Below, piece by piece: positions 22,346-33,471 of a DNA stretch of 64,000 bases (positions are counted from its first letter, which is position 1; the number at the start of each line of letters is the position of its first letter). The notes beneath the pieces were generated by a model. It was not told where the DNA came from and searched no databases. It was given only the letters and a program-made list of their open reading frames with translations. Origin of the DNA: Dactylis glomerata. Lineage: Eukaryota; Streptophyta; Magnoliopsida; Poales; Poaceae. The position numbers were made by a program, and so were the translations under genes. Location: the NCBI GenBank assembly GCA_007115705.1, contig QXEO01000247.1, positions 17,179,952 through 17,243,951 on the forward strand, given 5' to 3'.

Positions 22346-25300
22346 TCAACTCTGCGACTCTCTTAAGCGGGTGATCAGTTCTTCCTACATAAGGCCACCA
22401 TAATGTTAGTATTTTTCCATAAGATGGGTGATCCCAAACTGGGTGATGTATGCAAGAAATAATAAACACTACTTCAGCATCATTTTACAATAATACTACC
22501 TTTTCTAACACACATAATGACATAGAATAACAAAAATAAGCACAAAAACCACAAAGTGCGTCGTATAGAAAACAATAATCTAAACAGCATCACTAGCACC
22601 TCAAGAAGATGGGTTTGCTTTTACAAAATTTTGTATTTCATCCTTGCATATTTCAACAAAAACAAAAACTTGCATCACAGATATTTGGATTTCGCTCTCA
22701 AATTTATTTTACCTTTAAGACTAAACTTTGTTAAATCAATGTAAAACTTACTAGCATGATATACAAAAGGTAGGTTTCTCAGAACACTTGAATATCACTT
22801 CCATATTCTATAATCAACACACACACAAAATTAAGTGTTGTGGAGCATATTCAGAATTACCCAAGATTGTAAATGTACAACACACACTTGATCTTCAATG
22901 AAGTTATTTTCAATAAAGTCTACAGCTTTAGCCCAAGAATTCAAATGGATATAAAATTCAGAATAAGAAATTCAAGCATGGAGGTATTGCCTTTTTCCCT
23001 TTGGTTGTGAAGCCTCTTTGTCGGAGAAGTGCACGCAACCTCTCCACAGTGAAGGATTGCAGTGTATGCTGTGAAAAGCCAGATATTGCTTCTTCTGCAA
23101 GGTTAAAGTATCAACCAGATCAGTGAAACAACACTGTTATTGGGGCACGAGTGCGTTAATTTCACATGTTAAACAGTTAAACTGCTAAAGCATGCAGGGT
23201 TACGAAATATACTAATAAATCTCAAGTTTATGAGAAGATATGTGATTACTATTAAACCTAGAAATAGGGCTCGATAACATAGAAAAGCTACCCTGGATAG
23301 ACTTGATTCATTTTTAAGTCAAAAACTGAATTTGTCATACGAAGTTGATGGAAGCTGATAACTTATATCCACTTTGGTCAAAATAGACAAAATTGGCTTC
23401 TGCTGAAACATTATATGACAGATATTGCTTGCTCTATCTGCCTCCAAGATTCACACCATATGCACTATCACGACATCCATTTACTCAGAGATGAACAAAG
23501 AAGAAGACTCAGAGGTGAAGATAAAAGTGAAGAACATTTATTAAGGCACTTACCAGAAGAACTGCCCAAGTTGGGCTTTTTTGATGAATTTTGCACATCC
23601 AAACTTCTGGCAGCAGATCTAGAGAAAACGAAATACAGTTACTTCAATACTGAAGTTACGTGAAGTTACATCACTGATAAGCAGGCAAAAAAAAAAGAAG
23701 CCTTTTTGAAAGAATGAAAAAGTTCATACAAGTCTAACACTCAAAGATCACTGATGATCCGACATACAAAAAGTGTTAAAGCAACTAAAGTTGCAGCATC
23801 AAAAGCATTACATGATTTCTAACAGAATATCCATATTCTGAAGTAACTCCACAAACTTCATGCACAAGATCATACCATACTGTAGTTAAGACCTTACTAG
23901 TTATTTCATAGGTCCTTATCTCCTTATCGCTTCCACCAGTTTCTATCGCAAACCTACATAAATTCATGAAAAACACCCTGCAACTTGCCCCACTGCTTCT
24001 TCTCAAAGGTAAAATACTAACCTATATGGCTTTATTAGGAGACAAATAATAGCCTAGACAAACTGACTGTAGCGGGTGGGGTATAAGTCAAGAGCCTGCA
24101 ACATGAATGATACTCCCTCCGTTACAAATTAATTGACTTTAACTTTGTCTAGATTCGCATGTATCTAGACATGTTTTAGTGTAGATACATATGAATATAG
24201 ATAAAGTTAAGTCGACTAATTAGTCTAATTTGGAACAGAGGGAGTACACTTCAATAGTTCTTAACCCACAACTTCCAAGTACTAAAATAACGGTTATTCC
24301 AAACCAAGACGTCCAAGTTTTAAAATAAGCTAACTGGCAGTTTAAGGAATGATCTCCACCAATTGCAAACATACGTTTCAATTAAACCTACATGCTAGTG
24401 AGGAAAGAACTTCAGAGCATAGTGAGGCAATTAACTTTGTGGATAATCGTTGAAGCCCTGGCTGCCAGTTCACAATAGCAAGGTCAATTTTAAGCGTTCG
24501 ATAAATACTGTTGACCTTTGTCAATGGAAAAGCTATTCACAAACATATGAACTGAATAACAATGTGAAATGATACATTCAGAAAATACTAAAAGCCACAG
24601 TATTCACAGGAACAATATACGCAGAGTAACAACAGCTCTGGTGAATCGTAAAATTAGATATTTTAACTACATACAGTAGTGAAATATGACCGAATTGTGT
24701 CTATACTGAATCCACTATAGAGTGACCCAAGCCAAAGCTAGGTAGGTATCCCATACTAATCCCCACCTATCATCAAAGGAATCTTGTATAACATAAACAC
24801 ATGTTCTAACTCAGTAAATAAAAAATTGGCATAATCCAGTGGAAATTAAAAAAAAGGAATAACTCAATAGAAGTTTACAAAGTTTTCTCCATTCATAAGA
24901 AACTGGAACTTCATTAACCTATGACCTCATCTCTGGATCAAATTAAATATTCCTTTAGGAACATCAAACATGGAATCACAAACAAGCAGAAAAAGGTGTT
25001 GACGTACTAATGGACTTAAACAACATTAAATTTGAACCAGAATGAGTAACTTGGCACAAGAAATTCAGAGTTCATGGATTTGAATAAGCTTGATCCCGAG
25101 ATTGTGAGAAGAAATTCACTACATATTAACCATACAGGCTAAAAGAACTGCTAAATGCAACAGGAAATGCCACAAGGCCAACCATCTCATATGTACAGGG
25201 ATCCATAGTTCTATACAATGGAGGAAAATGAGGTTTACTAAAAAAAGAGATGCCAAAAAGCACACTATAGAGCACAGGTTTTGCAGATGAAGCATTCTCA

Positions 25301-28300
25301 CCTTTTTCCCTTGCTGCTTTCCCCTGGAGTCCGAGAGCCTGTGTCTTTGGCCTCACTCTCCTTTTTCTTTAGCTGGAGATGTCTGATTAAGATATTTGTG
25401 GTATCTGTCTCGATTACTTGTCCCTCTAAAATAGCACAAATATGAACTAGTCAAATTTACAAAGAGAAAGGCGAAAAAAACATATATTCAGGTAATCTGT
25501 GCTACCAGTGGACTGCAAAAATAGGACCAAGCAAATCTTCGCATCAATCATAAATTAGAAATATACCAACCAGCTCAAAATAGACTCGACCCAAGTCCAA
25601 ATAAACCCGATAACAGTTCAGCTAGATGGTAAGCTACAAATTATTGCCTCATTGCAGGAGTGTGCACAGGGGATCACTGCCACGTCAATTTAGGCTATTG
25701 TATAACCTGTCAGGCTAGAAGTACTGGATATGTGCAGCGTTACACGCACTGGGTGGATGTTGATAGTGTGGCGAAAATGGCAGCATCGCACAGAAGAATC
25801 AAAACCATGCAATTTTTAACTATCGAGAGGGATACTTTCACCATGAAATCCATGTTTGCCGGGGATGGGAAGACTGCCTTGTCTTGGGAGGATCAGTTGG
25901 CAGGACATTGCTGAGATTGCTCCAGTTATCTACGACCTGGACGCAAAGAGCCGCCAACGGCGCACTATGAAGGATCTGATCGGTCGACCATGGTTTGCGG
26001 ACATCACCAGAGCTCTTAGCACCATAGGCTGGGTCCAATACATGAGGCTCTGGCGTGTGATGCAGTACTTTCAGCTTGGTAACAACGTGGACATGCTTAT
26101 ATGGCCTGGACACCGCACTCTTGCTATGATGCCTTCTTCCTGTCTGCTGCAAGATCCTGTTCATGGAGGCTCATCTGGAAGAGTGGGTTATTAACGACAC
26201 ACGCTTCTTCACTTGGCTGCATGTCAAGGACGGCTAACCCTCTTGCTCATCACGACCTTCCCCACACGCCCTACTGCCTTCTCTGTGACCAGCAGTTGGA
26301 GACAATGCTCCACCTTCTCACCGACTGGGTCTCCAGACAGGATTGGCACAACGTCTTAGCTTAGGGATGGTCCACCAGCATGGCTCTGATTGCGGGCACA
26401 TGTCTTATCAACAGGTGGCAGTCTACAGTTTCCATGGTGAAGCCAACCCGCGGTGGAGGGGTGTCCTCTCTGACCATGCTCTCCGCCTGGCTCACTTCCA
26501 GCACTTGCCTCTTTCAGGGTCAATGCCCGAGGGTATTCACAACTGGGAGAGAAGATCAAGATAGAAATAATTTCTTTGCTCGCTTACCGGGATAATAGGG
26601 CTATGTGCCATATTGCCACACAGGCCTCCTTGCCTCTAGCCGGGTGTCTATATTTTAATAAACCTGTTCATGTGTTTTTTCCTATACATGTAACTAGACA
26701 CAAGCTTTTCACTTTCTCAAAAAATAAATCCCCAACAAGTGGAAGATGTGTTCCAGTTCACCACCGCCAGGTGAAAAAAAGTATGATAATCTGCAATAAT
26801 GCAGGAACGCTCTTTTTATAGTTATCACAACTACATTTTTATAAGAAAAACTATAGGGAAGGCACAGACAGTAAAAACTTCATTGAAAGGAAACATATTT
26901 ACAAGATAGGGCACACAGTGTATACAGGAAGGGGCAAGAACATTCTTTTCATCATATTATATATGTGTGTTCTTGGTTTGCTAGCAAAAATTGGTAGAAT
27001 ATATTTTGGCAATGTCAAAACTTGTATAAAATTGACAATGATTTAAAGTTGGGCTACACAGTTTGGTAGCCAACAAATTAGTAGCCAATTTTTTTGCTTG
27101 CTGAAACTTTAGTCATCCAAATTTTGGCATCAAACCAAGCATGCCAAATATCACCTTATCCACATTTTTAGAAAATTGAAAACAGCTGTGATGATAATAC
27201 TTTGTGTTGCCTTGGTGCATCTATGTCCCTGCAGCATTCATAAAAACTACTGACATAATACACTTCGATTGATGTTAAAAGCACACATGTTATACTGCAT
27301 ATTGTATTTAATTTACTTTAGCACCACAATTGGGAGCCCCCATGCACATGTACCCATACCTGGTAACACTGCAAATCTTCATAGATTTATCTTTTGCGAC
27401 TACATTTCCATGTTTATATGTAAATTATTTACTACATGAAAATAATACTGAAGTCAAATTTTCCCTGTGGGTTGAAAAAAAGTTTAAAACCAGCATTATT
27501 TTCGAACATGAGAATGGAGAAAAATAGCCTTATGGCGGAAAATAATAAAATAGGCAGGCCTTAATCGCTACTTGTGCCCCTTGTAATACCTCTAATTCTA
27601 GAAATGCTAGATCATTCTCATTATAAGTTCATAACTCTAACATCATATCAAGCAAACAGCCTTTAAGATATTTTTTCTCAACCCCCAAAGACTTACAGTG
27701 GATGCAAAATTACATCCTGATCCTTCGTGTTACATCTCTGTCAGATATCAGGATTAGCTATATTCTCTATTACTACCTCTTAGGCTCTTACACTAGTAAA
27801 CTGAACAGTAATCCAAGAACACTGGATACAGAAGAAACCTCCTCTATCAATGCACCTTTCTGACATTACCAGTAGACACTAATTTCACTTTTCGGGCACC
27901 AAGAATACGAAACTAAACTTAACCTAAATGTCTCACTTGAAACTAGATCAGAGACGCACACAAACCCTAGATCAAAGAATTCTAATTTCACATATCTTGC
28001 TGAACCCAACAACATACAGAATCTATTGCATCAATTTTCCCCCATAGATTCGCCATCATAAATGAACTAGATAATAAAATTTAACCTAACCAGCTAATCA
28101 AAATGGAGAACTGCAAGGCCCAACTGACCTGGGGGATCTGTGTCGTGCTCGCAGACGTAAACCCTAAGTCCTCCCTGCGCAGGTCACAGCACAAAGGCGG
28201 AATCAGAAGCCTCTCACCACGAGAATCGGACGTGCAGGAACATAGCCGTCTACGGTTTTAGCGGGGGGGCGTCCATACCAGGTTGGAAGAGATGTAGCTG

Positions 28301-28431
28301 GAGGAGAAGTTGCCGCGCGATGGCAAGCCGGCGAGGAATTTCGCCGCTCCACGCTCTCTTGCCTTGTGAGGCGAAGGTGTTTTCCGGCCGCCGCCGCCGC
28401 CAGTGCTGCCGCTGGAACCCTCGGCCGCCAT
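22346..28431 (-). CDS. SAP-domain protein gene, six coding exons, predicted 176 aa
   Basis: Minus-strand exons by eye: 28431-28279, 28174-28129, 25425-25302, 23618-23554, 23094-22991 and 22384-22346. They sum to 531 bp, and frame is kept through every join (phases 0, 1, 2, 1, 0). The N-terminus is low-complexity (MAAEGSSGSTGGGGG), followed by a conserved-looking block (GGLRVYVCEHDTDPPEGQ, then ILIRHLQLKKK). A basic, Ser-rich linker leads to a C-terminal SAP motif at about residues 141-173 (LQSFTVERLRALLRQRGF, TKGKK, EELITRLRES). SAP motifs bind AT-rich DNA or RNA in nuclear proteins, so a nuclear nucleic-acid role is inferred; the exact function is unknown. Introns 1-4 are GT-AG. Intron 5 has a GC donor (AAG|GCAATA), and skipping that splice would give a stop ten codons later and destroy the SAP motif. 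Introns 2 and 3 carry a LINE relic and MITEs. This is the only cellular gene I can support here. Confidence 0.85.
22385..22990 (-). other. Intron 5 of the SAP gene with non-canonical GC-AG boundaries
   Basis: The donor is AAG|GCAATA at 22990-22989, and the acceptor ends TTATGTAG at 22386-22385. Joining restores GKK-EELITRL across the SAP helix boundary in phase 0. No GT is available close to the exon end that preserves the motif. Confidence 0.7.
24113..24244. mobile_element. Stowaway MITE in intron 3 of the SAP gene, 132 bp
   Basis: It starts CTCCCTCCGTTACAAATTAA and ends GGAACAGAGGGAG, with TA at 24111-24112 and 24245-24246. The arms pair over most of their length, with a short loop near AGACATGTTTTAGTG. 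Confidence 0.85.
25830..26690 (+). pseudogene. LINE relic (3' part of ORF2, zinc-binding RVT domain region) in intron 2
   Basis: Reading across frames: LSWEDQ, IAEIAPVIYDL, GRPWFADITRALSTI, VQYMRLWRVMQ, then SCSWRLIWKSG, HDLPHTPYCLLCDQQLETM, HLLTDWVSRQDWHNVLA and finally LFQGQCPRVF and FFARLPG. This order matches the C-terminal part of plant L1-type ORF2 after the reverse transcriptase, including a CxxC...H zinc-finger-like piece (CLLCDQ, HLL). At least three frameshifts or stops break it. It is antisense to the host gene. The 3' end is approximate (AT-rich tail near 26690-26720). No target duplication was found. Confidence 0.75.
26970..27141. mobile_element. Probable MITE in intron 2, ~172 bp, superfamily unsure
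   Basis: The left end TCTTGGTTTGCTAGCAAAAA and right end TTGGCATCAAACCAAGCA are imperfect inverted repeats of about 25 bp. The interior has GTAGCCAACAAATTAGTAGCC. I could not see a convincing target duplication, so hAT or Mutator affiliation stays open. Confidence 0.5.
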
Positions 28432-28438
28432 CGAGTTT

Positions 28439-28456
28439 CTCTCTCTCTCTCTCTCC
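28439..28456. repeat. CT/GA microsatellite just upstream of the SAP gene start codon
   Basis: A CT dinucleotide repeat on the plus strand (GA on the coding strand) starts 8 bp upstream of the ATG. It probably lies in the 5' UTR. GA-rich leaders are common in plant genes. Confidence 0.7.
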
Positions 28457-28488
28457 CCTCCCACTCCCTCTTCTTTTCCGTTTTTATT

Positions 28489-28497
28489 CGATAAATA
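28489..28497 (-). promoter_or_regulatory. Possible TATA-like element and nearby G-box of the SAP gene
   Basis: The plus strand reads ATAAATATA (coding strand TATATTTAT), about 60 bp upstream of the ATG. A palindromic CACGTG G-box lies at 28534-28539. The spacing leaves a very short 5' UTR, so the TATA assignment is weak. Confidence 0.3.
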
Positions 28498-28559
28498 TAC
28501 TAGTCTCGATATATTGGGCACCCTCAGGTCCCTCACGTGCCTGATTTAGATTTTCATCA

Positions 28560-29301
28560 TTCTTGAATAAATAAACAATGAATTCCATTTTTTTACCATT
28601 GAGAAATTTAGTTATTCGGAAGACTATTTGTGGCCTAATCTTTTTTACTACTAGCACATATGTCCATGCGTTGCACCGGGAGATTAAAAAAAATTCACAA
28701 ATAATATCGACACAATTTTAAATATCCCCAAATTCCATCAATTTATTGTTACCATCAGGTCTATCCATAGAAGTAAAATAGAACTGTAAATAATTTTTTA
28801 CATGTGAATTTTGAGAAACTTATTTTTTTACTTTTATGTAGTCAGCGCATTGCCGGCCTCCGACGGGATATGTCGTGTTTGGTTCGTTAACCACCTTCAA
28901 TTCTTTAGCTAGACTTAAATTTTCACCACATATTTCTGTTTTGCTTCCTTTCTTGATTTCTTTCACCTACGTTGCTGAATTCAATATTATGGGATTTGGG
29001 CCAAATCATGTAAGCGAGCATGGCCAGCTTAATATGTGAGTCTACTTTTTGCTGCCGGAGTACCGTTGAAATTGAGCGCATCTTTGACGGCAGAAGATCT
29101 ACTACTCGAGGGAAACAAAAATAATCAGGATACGTGAAGACTCGGGCGCATTCTGAGCGGAGGACCGTGACCATGAGAGCAAGCCACCCACGTCTGGGGT
29201 GGTGGTGCATATACGAAGTAAATCTATCGTGCCTTGAACTAATCATGAAGCGAAGTAGAGCATGTTAGCTAAGATAAAATCAGGTAATTTGGTTCTGTAG
29301 C
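28560..29301. other. Upstream flank of the SAP gene; no gene seen
   Basis: AT-rich DNA. ATGTCCATGCGTTGCACCGGGAG at 28660-28682 resembles the end of grass Mutator-like MITEs (the consensus I recall reads GCGTTGCAACGGGAG), but no matching right end was found. The sequence ends at the target site of element 5 (GTAGC, 29297-29301). Confidence 0.4.
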
Positions 29302-30357
29302 TGATACGTCTATTTTGCATCACTATTTTGTATCATAATTTACTGTTATTCATTGATATATTTCATATTTAGAGTTAATACTTATGTTATTTCCTTTGTT
29401 TTCACATGTTTGATGATCTTTGGAGGAGTTGCTGCCGGAGTCAGGATTCTGCTGAAAAAAGGACCATCAAAGGACCATATTTTGAAGATCAGGAAAATTC
29501 CAGAAAAATACCATGAAATTATATTTTTCCAGAAGACTCAGGATGCCAGAAGGAGGAGTCGAGAGGAGCCAGGAGGGGCCCTCACGCCAGGGTGGCGTGG
29601 CCTGCCCCCTAGCCGCGCTAGCCCTGTGTGAGGCCACCCTGGCCCACCTCTGGTCTCGCCCCTTCGCGTACTTCATCGTCCCCGAAAACCTAAGCAAAGG
29701 GGGAGGCTCAGAGTTAGACACCGCCGCCTCTGCGGGGCAAAAAACATCAGAGAGAGAAAAGCTCTCCGGCAGGCAGAAATCTGTCGGGGAAATTCCTTCT
29801 CGGAGAGGGGAGATCGTCGTCATCGTCATCACCATCGCACCGGACTTCATCGGGATCATCATCATCATCATCTCCATCACCAGCACCTTCATCTTCACCA
29901 TCACCACGCCATCCCGCTGTAACATCTTGAGTTGGATCTTGTTATATTCATAGGAGAAACTTTCCCGGTGTTGATTACTCTCGTAGTTGATGCTATTGAG
30001 TGGAACCATTGAATTAAGGTTTATGTTCAGATTGTTATTTACCATTATTTCACCTCTGATCATGATCCATATGATGTCTTGTGAGTAGTTCGTTTAGTTC
30101 TTGAGGACATGGGAGAAGTCAAGATGTTAGTAGTGAATTATTGTTGAGAAATATTTAATGGTTTGATATTGTTGTGGTGCTATTTCACTAGTGGTGTCAT
30201 ATGAACGTCGACTACATGATACTTCACCATTTATGGGCCTATTTGGCTACCGATTGTGGGGTTGCTGGAGTGACAGAAACCTAAACCTCCGTTGGGAAAA
30301 TATTGCACCAGGGAGCATAGGATCTTAGAGTTTAAGGCTGTGGTTAGATTTATTTTA
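29302..30357 (+). repeat. 5' LTR of element 5, first part
   Basis: It starts TGATACGTCTATTTTGCATC. It includes a degenerate GC palindrome (about 29591-29632) and a purine-rich stretch with CATCAT/CACCAT triplets (29815-29910). It is interrupted by element 4 at 30357. Confidence 0.9.
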
Positions 30358-31253
30358 GACCCACAAGTATAGGGGGTGTATCGTAGTACTTTCGATAAAT
30401 AAGAGTGTCGAACCCAATGAGGAGCAGAAGGTGTTGATGAGCAGTTTTGATCAAGGAATCACTGTAAATACTAGCAAACAGGTTTTCAGGGGTATTTGGT
30501 AATACGAGTAAATAAAGTGCGAGTAAATAAAAGACAGTAGTAACAATTGCAGCAAGTGGCCCAATCCTTTCTTCAGCAAAGGACAAGCCGGTTGTGTACT
30601 TATAATAACCAAACGTTCTCGAGGACACACGGGAGTTTTCTGTCAAGAGCTTTCGCTTCATAAAGCCAATAGTATTTATTGGTTTGATAGGTGTTATGGG
30701 GGTAAACCTGTGCTAGCGCACTACCCTTACTAGGATAAATACACACTTGTGATTATACCCCTTGCAAGCATCCGCAAATACAAGAAAGTAATTAAGATAA
30801 ATCTAACCACAGCCTTAAACTCTAAGATCCTACACTCCCTGGTGCAATGGTTTCCCAACGGAGGTTTAGGTTTCTGTCACTCCAGCAACCCCATAATCGG
30901 TAGCCAAATATACAATGCATCTCACTAGGCCCATAAATGGTGAAGTATCATATAGTCAACGTTCACATGACACCACTAGTGAAATAGCACCACAACAATA
31001 TCAAACCATTAAATATTTCTCAACAATAATTCACTACTAACATCTTGACTTCTCCCATGTCCTCAAGAACTAAACGAAATACTCATAAGACATCATATGG
31101 ATGATGATCAGAGGTGAAATAATGGTAAATAACAATCTGAACATAAACCTTAACTCAATGGTTCCACTCAATAGCATCAACTACAAGAGTAATCAACACC
31201 GGGAAAGTTTCCCCTATGAATATAACAAGATCCAACTCAAGATGTTACAGCGG

Positions 31254-33167
31254 TGAAAGGACACAGATGTCGCCTAGAGGGTGGGGGGGTGAATAGGCGA
31301 TATCAAATTTTACGAATGGCTTGAACAAAAGCGGAATTAAACTAGCGTTTATTTTGTCAAGAACATAAAACCTAAATAAACTAGGCTCACCTATGTGCAC
31401 CAACAACTTATGCTAAGCAATACAAGTAACAAGGTGATAGCAAGATATATGACTTCAAGCACGAAGGCTATCACAATGTAAAGTGCATAAGTAGAGAGCT
31501 CGGGGTATAGAAATAACCGAGTCACGCGGAGACGAAGATGTATTCCCGAGTTCCTCCCTTGAAAGGGAGTACGTCTCGTTGGAGGGGTGTGGTATCGCCA
31601 CAAAGGCCTAACCAACGCCACAAAGGCCTCACCCTATTCTCCGGTGTGAGCTTGCGCCACAAAGGCCTAGCTCACTCTTCCACTAAGGGGTTCCTCAAGG
31701 CGAAACCGGGCCTTTACACAAAGCTTGGGGCACACTTCCACAACTTAATTGGAGGCTCCCAAGAATAGCCACAAAGGCACCACAAAGCCACAAAGCCGTC
31801 TAGGGTTCCAAAAACCCAAGAGTAATAAGCTCACAAACTTTCACTTACTCGAATCTCCGGGGAGAACTCAAACTGATGCAACTTATGCAATGGCAAGAGC
31901 ACACAAGGTGCTCAAATCCTTCTCACTCAAATTTCACCAAAGCAACTAATGCTATGGAGAGATATGAGAGAATATCTGGCCCCCCTGGCCGGATTATCCG
32001 GCCCCCCTGGCCGGAATATCCGGCCCCATATCTGGGTGACGCCGAGCAAAGTCCTTAGCAGAAATTCCGAAACGAAATTTTCGCTCCCAGGCCGGATAAT
32101 CCGCCCCCCCTGGCCGGAATATCCGCCCCCCTTATTGGGTGACGCCGAGCAGAAACTGCAATACGAAAACGGTGATAACTTTTTCATCCGGACTCCGTTT
32201 TCGATGATCTTGGGCTCGTTGGAATCACCACAATGAGCTCTACAACTTCATCCATAGAAACATCATAGTCCAACAAGGGAGTATAAAACCAAATGACGAA
32301 AGGTTTGACCTCTCTTTGAAGGCAAACCGGTAAAACCTCCAAACATCAAAAACGCAATAAGAGTTTCATGCGAAATCCGTTTTTGATGAGCTAGAGCTTG
32401 TCATGGAAATAACCACAAGCTCTAAAACCTCACATGGATAAAACTCAAATAAGAACCAAGAAAGATGATGCCAAGTATGCAAAGGTTTGAGCTCTCTTCG
32501 AACGATATAATTAAGTTACTCACTCGAGAGCCCCTCTTGATAGTACGGCTACCGATCCTATAACCCGGTCTCACAAATAACACCATGAGACCGGTAAGAA
32601 AGAAACCCTAACACTATCATACCTTTGCCTTGAGCATTCCACTTGAGGTGGATAAAGATGATCTTGATCTTCTCAAGTTGGACCACCTTTCTTGATTGAG
32701 CTTGCTTGGTGAAGTCTTGCGGATTGCTCCCCCATACTCTACTATGGAAGAGACTCTCTTTAAGCATATCTTCACATATCCATGATCACAATATAGATGG
32801 CAAGCTTCAAGCATATGTTCTCTTCTAGTTGCTCATCTTGAACTTGCCCTTTGACTTGATCAATCCTCGAATCAATTCTTCTTTCTCCATAATGATGGTG
32901 TCTTGAGGATACACAAGAGAGCTCACTCAATCTTATTATTCAAGACACACTTGACATAAGCTCAACTCCCTTAAGACCAATCTTTGGATCACTCCTTGAA
33001 TAACACCTTGGTCAACACATAATCTTCTTCTTACAACCTTGACTCCAACAAATGGTTCAAGCATTGTCTATGGACAAGTCCTACACATATAACTCAATGC
33101 AACCATTAGTCCATAGGGATTGTCATTAATTACCAAAACCACACATGGGGCTCGATATGATCTTTCA
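31254..33167 (-). mobile_element. Solo LTR of a Sirevirus-like copia element, 1914 bp, target duplication AGCGG
   Basis: It is bounded by AGCGG at 31249-31253 and 33168-33172. The flanks rejoin to GATGTTACAGCGGGATGG, exactly the sequence at 50284-50300. The reverse complement begins TGAAAGATC and ends GGCGACATCTGTGTCCTTTCA, nearly the same end as the LTR of element 6 (GGCGACATCTCGTCCTTTCA). There is no internal region, so this is an LTR-LTR recombination remnant. Palindromes GGCCGGATTATCCGGCC (31987-32003) and GGCCGGAATATCCGGCC (32009-32025), plus damaged copies near 32090-32130, form an array. Confidence 0.92.
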
Positions 33168-33471
33168 AGCGGGATGGCGTGGTGATGGTGAAGATGAAGG
33201 TGCTGGTGATGGAGATGATGACGACGATGATCCCGATGAAGTCCGGTGCGATGGTGATGACGATGGCGACGATCTCCCCTCTCCGGGAAGGAACTTTCTC
33301 GGCAGATTTCTCCCTGCCAGAGAGCTTTCTCTCTCTGGTGTTCTCCGCCCCGCAGAGGCGGCTGTGTCTAACTCTAAGCCCCCCCCCGACTTAGGTTTTT
33401 AGGGACGATGATGTACACGAAGGGGCGAGGCCAGAAGTGGGCCAGGGCCACCTCACACGGGGCTGGCGCGG

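Noticed and set aside
28650..28860. Possible Mutator-like MITE end (GCGTTGCACCGGGAG)
   Set aside because: Only one end was seen. No matching inverted repeat or target duplication was found.
31954..32187. CCGG-rich repeat considered as a CRISPR-like or satellite array
   Set aside because: Only four palindromic units with irregular spacing, located inside a copia LTR. It is a known type of LTR motif array.
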